Positions 7,784 to 14,651 of a stretch of 64,000 bases of DNA are shown here, one piece after another. Each line of letters starts with the position of its first letter. Position 1 is the stretch's first letter. This DNA comes from Lysinibacillus sp. 2017. Lineage in GTDB: Bacteria > Bacillota > Bacilli > Bacillales_A > Planococcaceae. The notes beneath the pieces are model-generated. The model did not search any database, was not told where the DNA came from, and saw only the letters and a list, made by a program, of their open reading frames with translations. Location of the stretch: the NCBI RefSeq assembly GCF_003073375.1, contig NZ_CP029002.1:1660001-1724000 (forward strand). Reading direction: 5' to 3'. The position numbers and the translations under genes were made by a program.

Positions 7784-8802
7784 ATGATGAAATGAAACGA
7801 TTCGTGCAAATGGATATAGATACAGTAGAAGAAATACCACTAACAGACATACAAAAGCAGAAAATCCGTAAAAATGCACGTATAAAAAAAGTACCAAATC
7901 GTAAGTGGAACAAATTGCTTACAGCTGCCGTTGTAAGCTTAGTAGTGATTTTTGGAAGTGTATATGCATTACCGACTATCGCCAGTCAGTTGCCTTTTGT
8001 TGAAAATATTTTAGAGAAAATTGATCCTAACTTTGTACCTAAAAACTATGAGGATCTCGCGACAATTATTAACCAAGTGGAATCCAGTAATGGCATTGAT
8101 ATGATGATTGAAAATGCTGTTTATGATGGTACGACATTAATGGTGACATATGCCATCCATTCCGACAAAGATTTAGGAGAACAGCCTATGACGGGTACAA
8201 TGTTAGATATAAAGGGAGCAATTGTTGCAACAGGGACTTCATCATTAGATAAATCTGCTAACGGTCTTTATACCGGTCTGAGCTCAGTAACCCCTAAATT
8301 TAATAAGAACATGGACGTATTGCAAATTAAGTGGCAGCCTAAAACAATTACAAATCCCGAGACCAATGAAACGTTTGAAGGAGATTGGTCATTTGCTTTT
8401 ACAATGGATGCACTTCCTAGCAAATCTGAACAATTAACAACAACTATAACGGATGATAACGCGCAAATCCAAATTCATACCGTTGACTATACGGATTTAT
8501 CAACAGTTATCCATTATGAATATAACATCGACCCAGCCATTATGAAAAAGTACCCGCTATCATCCATTCATATCGTAAAAGCGGTCGATACTTTTGGCAA
8601 TGAGTATGATATTCATGACAATGGTGGAATGATTTCAAAAGAAGGTCACGGTTTTAATTGGAGTTTTGCCTTATATGATTTACCGGAGGATGTATCGACA
8701 ATTACATTAACAGCTGAACTGTCTTATGTGGCACAATCAGGTGTCATCACGTCAGATATGAGTGAATTGCTAGAGCCAATTATAGTGAAACTTGAGAGAT
8801 AG
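7780..8802 (+). CDS. DUF4179-domain membrane anti-sigma factor
   Basis: A 340-residue protein with a short cytosolic N-terminus, one membrane segment (about residues 45-66, LLTAAVVSLVVIFGSVYALP) and a large extracytoplasmic region. The latter has DUF4179 features (IDMMIENAVYDGTTLMVTYA) and a C-terminal beta-rich part. In Bacillales such proteins are encoded directly after an ECF sigma and sequester it at the membrane until a signal arrives. The sigma partner is the upstream gene. The stress sensed is unknown. Confidence 0.85.
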   Translation: MNDEMKRFVQMDIDTVEEIPLTDIQKQKIRKNARIKKVPNRKWNKLLTAAVVSLVVIFGSVYALPTIASQLPFVENILEKIDPNFVPKNYEDLATIINQVESSNGIDMMIENAVYDGTTLMVTYAIHSDKDLGEQPMTGTMLDIKGAIVATGTSSLDKSANGLYTGLSSVTPKFNKNMDVLQIKWQPKTITNPETNETFEGDWSFAFTMDALPSKSEQLTTTITDDNAQIQIHTVDYTDLSTVIHYEYNIDPAIMKKYPLSSIHIVKAVDTFGNEYDIHDNGGMISKEGHGFNWSFALYDLPEDVSTITLTAELSYVAQSGVITSDMSELLEPIIVKLER

Positions 8803-8837
8803 ATTGAGAGTTATGATTCATAATCATTAAATAAACT

Positions 8838-8885
8838 AACGGGCTTTACTTCAAGAAGGAGTAAAGCCTTTTTTATTGAACTAGA
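8838..8885 (+). terminator. Terminator of the sigma/anti-sigma operon (ACTAACGGG family)
   Basis: GGCTTTACT and AGTAAAGCC form the stem, followed by TTTTTTATTGAAC. The flanks ACTAACGGG and TTTTTATTGAACTA match the element at 54457-54512, so this terminator belongs to a family of sequence-related copies rather than an independent hairpin. Confidence 0.8.
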
Positions 8886-8933
8886 TATCACCAAGCCTAA
8901 ATTTTAGAGTCAGTTGTAAACTGAGCTGTTTAT

Positions 8934-9245
8934 TTATTTTACCAGATTATATTTTCTTACAATGGCTAAATATATTGATGATGCGATGCTTTGAATAAAG
9001 AAGACGAACATGACATAAAAGATAAATAATTCTCGATTAAATAACTCGAAAATTGCTACTAAAATGACACCAATGATTATTCCGCCCGTAAGAAAGGTAT
9101 AAGAAAATGACTTTATTTTATAAGTAATCATTTTGCCTCTTTCATCCTGCGACTCCTTGTTATGTTCAAAAGTCGCTTTGTAAAATTCCGCTACCAACGT
9201 GATGATTACTAACCCCAAAATAATAGATGTGAAAATATTAATCAA
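8934..9245 (-). CDS. Small membrane protein paired with an XRE regulator
   Basis: A 103-residue protein with three or four hydrophobic segments and a cytosolic DERG motif (SQDERGKMITYKI), as found in small DUF2178-like membrane proteins encoded beside XRE regulators. It starts at a TTG seven bases after GGAGG. It lies downstream of the HTH gene, two bases apart, in one operon. The gene pair at 28224-28847 has the same design with a DERS motif. The biochemical role is unknown. Confidence 0.7.
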   Translation of the reverse strand: MINIFTSIILGLVIITLVAEFYKATFEHNKESQDERGKMITYKIKSFSYTFLTGGIIIGVILVAIFELFNRELFIFYVMFVFFIQSIASSIYLAIVRKYNLVK

Positions 9246-9247
9246 TT

Positions 9248-9448
9248 CTAATCCTCCTTATATTCAAAAATATCTGTTATTTCCTTTTCCAGTGCGGCTG
9301 CTATTTTAAAAGCTAACACTAAAGAAGGATTGTACTTATTTTGTTCCAAAGCCACGATCGTTTGACGACTTACTCCAACGGCATCCGCTAAGTGCTGTTG
9401 TGTCCACTTTTTTTCAGCTCTGCCGATTAAAATGTTATTTGTAAGCAA
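9248..9448 (-). CDS. XRE-family HTH transcriptional regulator
   Basis: A 66-residue protein consisting almost only of the Cro/C1-type helix-turn-helix ([20 protein letters not shown], then [18 protein letters not shown]). The start is a TTG after GGGGG and a five-base gap. Regulators this small commonly control their own operon, here including the adjacent membrane protein. It is closely similar in length and motif to the HTH at 28224. Confidence 0.85.
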   Translation of the reverse strand: MLTNNILIGRAEKKWTQQHLADAVGVSRQTIVALEQNKYNPSLVLAFKIAAALEKEITDIFEYKED

Positions 9449-9691
9449 AGTATCCCCCTTTTTAACGCATCTTCTGAAGACATGATTTCATTGTAATATA
9501 TTTCATACATTTTGTAAAAAAAATATTACATTTGCTGCTGCTTTTTTAAAAAGATTTTTAAGTACCAAATTAGAAATAGCCAACATAACCAAAGAGATTT
9601 GCAATTATACGTGTAATTTATTTCCAATATGCTGCTTATATTTTATAATTAAGAAATGAACTCAGCATCATTTTAGAAGTGGAGTGTTATT

Positions 9692-10393
9692 TTGAAGAAA
9701 AAAATATTGATTATTGAAGATGACCAAGCAATTAGTCAGATGGTCAGTGATAGTTTATCAAGGGAAGATTATTTAGTAACGACTGTATTTGATGGCGAAG
9801 AAGCTTTAGACGTCCTGACCCGTGAGCAGGACTTTGATTTAATTCTCTTAGATTTAATGCTACCGAAAGTGGATGGTCTTGAATGTCTAAGAGTGATTCG
9901 ACTCAATAGTGTAGTGCCGATTTTAATAATGTCTGCAAAAGGTGATGATGTAGATAAAGCATTAGGACTTGGGATGGGTGCTGATGACTACATTTCAAAA
10001 CCCTTTTCAATGATAGAATTGATCGCTAGAATTAAAGCGCTCATAAGAAGAACGACAAATTATTCTACTGAAATTGCAAACAAACAAGAGAATATTATTA
10101 GAGTAGGAGATTTAGTAGTTGATTTGAACGGTTATGCTGTGAACAAAAACGGTGAAAATTTGAAACTTACCGCTAAAGAATTCAGTATTTTAAGTTTACT
10201 TTTAACAAAGCCGAAGCAAGTATTTACGAAGGAGCAATTATATAATCTTGTATGGCAGGCAGAGTACGTGCAAGATATGAATGTCATCAATGTCCATATC
10301 AGAAGGCTTAGAGAAAAGATAGAAGAAGATCCTTCAAACCCTAAGTATATTCAAACTTTATGGGGTATCGGCTATAGGCTGGGGGAATTTTAA
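9692..10393 (+). CDS. OmpR/PhoB-family response regulator
   Basis: A 233-residue protein with a receiver domain (acidic pair EDD near residues 9-11, phospho-acceptor Asp in LILLDLMLPKVDG, Lys in YISKPF) and a C-terminal winged helix (residues 135-230, ending YIQTLWGIGYRLG). Start TTG with GTGGAG seven bases upstream. It is two bases from the histidine kinase gene and next to an ABC exporter, the usual order of two-component systems that sense peptide antibiotics and induce a BcrAB-like pump. Confidence 0.92.
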   Translation: MKKKILIIEDDQAISQMVSDSLSREDYLVTTVFDGEEALDVLTREQDFDLILLDLMLPKVDGLECLRVIRLNSVVPILIMSAKGDDVDKALGLGMGADDYISKPFSMIELIARIKALIRRTTNYSTEIANKQENIIRVGDLVVDLNGYAVNKNGENLKLTAKEFSILSLLLTKPKQVFTKEQLYNLVWQAEYVQDMNVINVHIRRLREKIEEDPSNPKYIQTLWGIGYRLGEF

Positions 10394-10395
10394 AA

Positions 10396-11328
10396 ATGGT
10401 AGTCATCCTCGTAGTTCTCGGACTGTCACTTAGTTTAAATGTCTATCTGTCTATGAAACGTGTGTCGCAATACAAACAACTGGAATATATTCATATGAAA
10501 ATACAGCAAATTATACATGAAAAAAACGATGAAAAATTATTGCTTTATACGGATAATTCTCAGATACAATCTTTACTAACGCAAATAAATCGTTTACTAG
10601 ATTACAACCAAATCATGGCAGCAGATTACAATCGTATCGAACGTTCCATGAGAAGAATGTTGTCTAATATTTCACATGATATTAAAACACCGCTAACAGT
10701 CATTCTTGGTTATACAGAAATGATGGCCAATGACGAAAGTCTAACCCCTCAACAGTTGAATTCGTTGTTAAATATCGTGAATCTAAAAGCGGAAGAGGTC
10801 ATTGGATTAATCAATAAGTTTTTTGAATTAGCAAAGCTTGAATCAGAAGATAAGACGGTAGAAATTTCAAAAGTTAATATAAATGAAATATGTCGAAAAA
10901 AAATTCTCGATTATTATGATATATTGTCGAGTAAAGATTTTAAAGTATCTATTTTAATTCCTGAAGATATTTATTATGCCTTAGTAAATACAATAGAAAT
11001 GGAAAGAGTTCTCGATAATTTACTATCTAATGCCATTAAATATGGTGCTGATGGAAAAATGGTCGGCTTAGAGGTAAAGGCGGATAAGGAGCATATTTAT
11101 ATTGTGGTATCGGATCAAGGCAAGGGGATAGATGAAATACATAAAGAGCATGTTTTTGATCGGATGTATACGATGGATGATTCTCGAAATAGCCGTTACC
11201 AAGGAAGCGGTCTTGGCTTAACGATTACGAAAACATTGGTGGAAAAAATGGGTGGAGAAATTTTATTAGAGAGTACGCCTTACCATAGAACGGCCTTCAC
11301 TGTTAAATTAAATAGGTTTATAGGTTAA
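10396..11328 (+). CDS. Sensor histidine kinase
   Basis: A 310-residue kinase with one N-terminal membrane segment (residues 2-19), no obvious extracellular domain, a DHp box with phospho-acceptor His (MLSNISHDIKTPLTVILGY) and a catalytic ATPase domain (N box NLLSNAIKYG, G1 VSDQGKGI, G2 GSGLGLTI). It phosphorylates the response regulator encoded upstream. Kinases lacking an input domain often sense through the partner ABC transporter, which fits the neighbouring BcrAB-like genes; that is inference. Confidence 0.92.
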   Translation: MVVILVVLGLSLSLNVYLSMKRVSQYKQLEYIHMKIQQIIHEKNDEKLLLYTDNSQIQSLLTQINRLLDYNQIMAADYNRIERSMRRMLSNISHDIKTPLTVILGYTEMMANDESLTPQQLNSLLNIVNLKAEEVIGLINKFFELAKLESEDKTVEISKVNINEICRKKILDYYDILSSKDFKVSILIPEDIYYALVNTIEMERVLDNLLSNAIKYGADGKMVGLEVKADKEHIYIVVSDQGKGIDEIHKEHVFDRMYTMDDSRNSRYQGSGLGLTITKTLVEKMGGEILLESTPYHRTAFTVKLNRFIG

Positions 11329-11467
11329 ACATGTCGTTGGAATACCTAATATCGAAAAGATGTTAGTATTCCAACTATTTTTTTGGAAAAGTAAGGAATT
11401 CGTAAGGAATGGTTAATAAAAAGGATAAGTTTATTCGATACAATAAAATTATGAAAGGGGCTAGAAA

Positions 11468-12391
11468 ATGAACTATATACTACAGGCAAAGAATGTAACA
11501 AAGATTTATAAAGATAAAGAAGTTGTTTCGAATGTAAATTTACATGTGAAGAAGGGAGAAATTTATGGGCTTTTAGGTCCGAATGGTGCAGGGAAAACAA
11601 CTATCATGAGAATGATTTTGAATTTGGTAAAGCCATCTCACGGAGAGATACTCGTTTTTGATCAAAAGCTAACTCCTACATCCTATGAGCTTTTCAAAAG
11701 AATCGGTAATATCATTGAATACCCGATTTTTTATGAAAAATTAACAGCTCGTGAAAACTTAAATCTTCACTGTGAATATATCGGTTATTATGACAAAAAT
11801 GGGATTGATGCTGCTCTCGCAATGGTCCAATTAAAGGACTTTGAAGAGAAACAAGTAAAGGATTTTTCATTAGGTATGAAGCAGCGTTTAGGCATTGCAA
11901 GGGCCATTCTAACTAAACCCGAATTATTAATACTCGATGAGCCATTAAATGGTCTAGATCCGGTTGGGATTAAAGAAATGCGTACGCTTTTCAAGATTTT
12001 GAAGGAAGATTATGGAATGACATTGTTGATATCTAGTCATAATCTTGGGGAAATTGAAAAAGTTGCAGACACTATTGCGATTATTAAAGATGGCCAACTC
12101 ATTAAGGAAGTATTAATGGAGGAAATTCGATCAGAGAATGTGAGCTATATAGAATTAGAAACAGATGATATCAAGAAATCTGTATTTGTAATTAATGAAA
12201 TATTAAAAATCACGAACTTTAAAATAATCGATACTCAAACAATCCGGATATATGAGTCGGAAATAGCTGAAGGTGAGATTTCAAAGGCTCTTATTTTGAA
12301 TGGTGTTCTTGTAACCAAGATGAATAAGAAAGAACATTCATTAGAAGATTACTTTATGAAAATAATTAATGGGGGTGGGACAATTGCTTAA
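11468..12391 (+). CDS. ABC transporter ATP-binding protein, BcrA-like
   Basis: A 307-residue ATPase with Walker A GPNGAGKTT, signature FSLGMKQRLGIARAI, Walker B LLILDEPLNGLDP and switch His in SSHNLGEIE. The C-terminal 90 residues form the extra domain common in bacitracin/lantibiotic self-protection ATPases. GAAAGGGG precedes the ATG. It lies 140 bases after the kinase gene and overlaps the permease start, so the four genes probably form a sense-and-pump module against peptide antibiotics. Confidence 0.88.
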   Translation: MNYILQAKNVTKIYKDKEVVSNVNLHVKKGEIYGLLGPNGAGKTTIMRMILNLVKPSHGEILVFDQKLTPTSYELFKRIGNIIEYPIFYEKLTARENLNLHCEYIGYYDKNGIDAALAMVQLKDFEEKQVKDFSLGMKQRLGIARAILTKPELLILDEPLNGLDPVGIKEMRTLFKILKEDYGMTLLISSHNLGEIEKVADTIAIIKDGQLIKEVLMEEIRSENVSYIELETDDIKKSVFVINEILKITNFKIIDTQTIRIYESEIAEGEISKALILNGVLVTKMNKKEHSLEDYFMKIINGGGTIA

Positions 12392-13073
12392 ACTAATTCA
12401 TCTAGAAATTAAGAAACATAAGCTATTTAATTACTGGTTAGGCGTCCTAATAGCGAATATAAGTATTATCGCATTGATGAGTATGATATTTATTATAGAA
12501 AAAATTGAGTTAAATATGCCATTTGAAGATTTTAATATGATGATGAGTATGAGTGATACTCTAATTCGAGCTACGTTTCTTATTTTTTCATCGATTATCA
12601 TGGTTAAAATAATCATAGAAGAGTATAAAAGTAATTTAATGAGTATTATGTTTACCTACCCAATTAGTAGAAAGAAGATTTTACTTTCGAAGCTAACCAT
12701 TGTTGTAATCTTTACTTTTACAACGATTATGTTTTCATCATTGTTGATGGGTGTTGGCGTTTATTTACTTAATCCCATGATCCATATTGTCCCTGAATCG
12801 ATTAGTGGAGAGAATGTTGTAGCGTTTCTAACGACAAGCTTTTTCGGTGCACTGGCAACGGCGGGGTTGAGCCTTATTCCACTATTTTTTGGAATGCGTA
12901 AAAAATCATCGACAGCTACAATTGTTTCAGCTATTCTCCTTGCAACTCTTACAGGATCGTCAATTGATGGGGTCAGCATGTTACAACTAATTTCCATGCT
13001 GATTTCTCTTGGGATAATAGGAATCATCATTGGTTATCTGGCAGTAAGAAATATTGAACATGTAGATATTTGA
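12384..13073 (+). CDS. ABC-2 permease, BcrB-like
   Basis: About 229 residues with six hydrophobic segments and a cytosolic loop (EEYKSNLMSIMFTYPISRKKIL) typical of lantibiotic/bacitracin ABC permeases. The TTG at 12384 is preferred because GGGGGTGGG lies just before it; an in-frame ATG at 12369 would add five residues. It overlaps the ATPase stop by eight bases, so the two subunits are translationally coupled. The substrate is probably a cell-envelope-active peptide, by family and by the adjacent two-component genes. Confidence 0.82.
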   Translation: MLKLIHLEIKKHKLFNYWLGVLIANISIIALMSMIFIIEKIELNMPFEDFNMMMSMSDTLIRATFLIFSSIIMVKIIIEEYKSNLMSIMFTYPISRKKILLSKLTIVVIFTFTTIMFSSLLMGVGVYLLNPMIHIVPESISGENVVAFLTTSFFGALATAGLSLIPLFFGMRKKSSTATIVSAILLATLTGSSIDGVSMLQLISMLISLGIIGIIIGYLAVRNIEHVDI

Positions 13074-13076
13074 TCG

Positions 13077-13169
13077 TTGGGGCGTATTTCGGTAAGCCCC
13101 AATCAAAATACGCATATAAACAACCTGGCACCTCCTGTACGATAAACGTATCTTTTAAAGGGGGTGCCA
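13077..13169 (+). other. Cluster of RNA hairpins, two of them mutually exclusive
   Basis: Stem A pairs TTGGGGC (13077-13083) with GCCCCAA (13096-13102). Stem B pairs GCGTATTT (13082-13089) with AAATACGC (13106-13113) and shares bases with A, so only one can form. A third stem pairs TGGCACCTCC (13126-13135) with GGGGGTGCCA (13160-13169) and would hide the ribosome site of the small ORF at 13175. The layout looks like a regulatory leader before the sigma operon, but no known riboswitch was recognised. Confidence 0.45.
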
Positions 13170-13174
13170 ATCTT

Positions 13175-13312
13175 ATGTCAACAAACAAATTAAACATTGT
13201 TCTCGTCAAAATCGATCCTCTTCCGGTTAAAACTTACCTTATTTTTATAAAAAATGAAAATATTTTGAATCGATTTAAGGCGTTCGTTAGTCTAATGAAT
13301 AGAGGGCGGTGA
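13175..13312 (+). CDS. Small basic hypothetical protein
   Basis: A 45-codon frame (MSTNKLNIVLVKIDPLPVKT, then a Phe- and Asn-rich basic tail) beginning ten bases after GGGGG. Its stop at 13310-13312 lies six bases before the apparent sigma-factor start, so it could be a co-transcribed leader peptide or tiny regulator. There is no recognisable family, and coding status rests only on start, ribosome site and spacing. Confidence 0.35.
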   Translation: MSTNKLNIVLVKIDPLPVKTYLIFIKNENILNRFKAFVSLMNRGR

Positions 13313-13318
13313 GGTCTT

Positions 13319-13882
13319 ATTAATTGTTTACAGGAAAATTTAATTGAACGTATCAAGCAAGGCGATTCAGAGGTGTTTTATGAGCTCATTCAGCCAATTC
13401 ATGCGGATCTTTATCGCATGGCTTATGCGTATGTGCAAAATGAAGCCGATGCAGTCGACATCCTTCAGCAAGCGATGATTCAAGCATATGAACGCATCGA
13501 CAGCCTGAAAGAGCCAAATTATTTCAAAACGTGGATGATTCGAATTGTCATTAATTGTAGTAAAACGTATTTGGCAAAAACAAGGAAACTAGATGTGACA
13601 GATCCGCTTGAACTAGTCGATGTCCAGTCTGTTTCGCATACATATCAGGAAGAAGAAATCGATTTGTGGGATGCCCTGCAATCATTAGAAGAAAAATACA
13701 AAACGGTGCTGCTTTTAAGATTTTACCAAGACTATACGGTACCAGAAGTGGCAAATATTTTAGAAACGCCTTTAGGTACGGTGAAAACAAATATTAGGCG
13801 TGGTCTCATGCAACTAAAACAAAAATTGAAAGGGGTGTATCTAGATGAATGGCTACAATCCGTTGAAGGAAATGATGAATAA
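13319..13882 (+). CDS. ECF RNA polymerase sigma factor (apparent ATT start)
   Basis: About 187 residues. Region 2 is FYELIQPIHADLYRMAYAYV to FKTWMIRIVINCSK and region 4 is LEEKYKTVLLLRFYQDYTVP to GTVKTNIRRGLMQLK. The family N-terminus (NCLQENLIERIKQGDSEV) lies upstream of the first ordinary start, a GTG at 13373 that would cut into region 2. Above it the only candidate before an in-frame TGA (13310) is ATT at 13319, four bases after GTGAGG. The 3' end (LKGVYLDE) closely matches the sigma factor at 24129, including the overlapping downstream start. The next gene is not an anti-sigma but a chimeric ABC ATPase. Confidence 0.85.
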   Translation: MNCLQENLIERIKQGDSEVFYELIQPIHADLYRMAYAYVQNEADAVDILQQAMIQAYERIDSLKEPNYFKTWMIRIVINCSKTYLAKTRKLDVTDPLELVDVQSVSHTYQEEEIDLWDALQSLEEKYKTVLLLRFYQDYTVPEVANILETPLGTVKTNIRRGLMQLKQKLKGVYLDEWLQSVEGNDE

Positions 13883-14651
13883 AATACCGGTACCACCGCT
13901 AAGAGAGGTGCTACGAATTGATGGTATGAGTAAACTTTTCGAGCAACCGTCACATACGGTCCGGGCCTTAAAAAATGTCCATTGTACGATTTATGAAGGA
14001 GAAATGGTGGCAATTATGGGAACAAGTGGCTCAGGGAAGAGTACACTGCTGAACATGATTAGTGCGATTGATGAGCCTTCATCTGGAACACTTTATTTAT
14101 TTGGCGAAAATGCCAATGAGATGTATAAGGAACCGAATGCGTCGAAATTTAGAAAAGAGCAGATTGGCTTTGTTTTTCAGGATTTTCATTTATTAAAGGA
14201 TTTGAATGTGGAGGATAACATCGCGATTCCGCTTATTTTAAATGACGTGCCTTCTAAAGAAATTGCGAGTCGAGTGGAAAAGGTGATGAAGCAACTTGGT
14301 ATTTATGAGTGGCGCAAGCATCGTCCACAGCAATTATCCGGTGGGCAAAAGCAGCGTGTGGCCATTGCCCGAGCGATTATTCATGAACCACCGATTTTAC
14401 TAGCAGACGAGCCAACAGGGGCACTTGATGTGAACACAACAAATGACATTTTACAGCTATTAACTGAGTTACAACAGCAAGGGCAAACGATTATTTTAGT
14501 GACACATGATCCGTATGTGGCAACGTTTGCGGGGCGTGTGTTATTTTTCCATGATGGTCAAATCGTCGATAGCTACCAAACAGAGCAAGCCCCAGAGGAT
14601 TTAGATATCATTTTAGAGCGCTTTAAAACGATTTCTAGAGGTGATGCGTAA
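13845..14651 (+). CDS. MacB/LolD-type ABC ATPase with an anti-sigma-like N-terminal peptide
   Basis: A 268-residue protein. From about residue 22 it is a standard ATPase: Walker A GTSGSGKST, signature LSGGQKQRVAIARA, Walker B ILLADEPTGALD, switch His in VTHDP. The first 17 residues (MNGYNPLKEMMNKIPVP) instead match the start of the DUF4179 anti-sigma at 24649 (MNEQNRFKEAMNEIPVP), 11 of 17 identical. In both loci the ATG lies inside the end of a sigma gene ending LKGVY(L/I)DE. It looks as if the anti-sigma body was replaced by an ATPase while the junction was kept. It pairs with the FtsX permease that follows. Confidence 0.9.
   Translation: MNGYNPLKEMMNKIPVPPLREVLRIDGMSKLFEQPSHTVRALKNVHCTIYEGEMVAIMGTSGSGKSTLLNMISAIDEPSSGTLYLFGENANEMYKEPNASKFRKEQIGFVFQDFHLLKDLNVEDNIAIPLILNDVPSKEIASRVEKVMKQLGIYEWRKHRPQQLSGGQKQRVAIARAIIHEPPILLADEPTGALDVNTTNDILQLLTELQQQGQTIILVTHDPYVATFAGRVLFFHDGQIVDSYQTEQAPEDLDIILERFKTISRGDA

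Noticed and set aside
13070-13174. 80-codon version of the small ORF before the sigma gene
   Set aside because: The 5' part runs through paired hairpins with no ribosome site; only the 45-codon part from 13175 has a plausible start.
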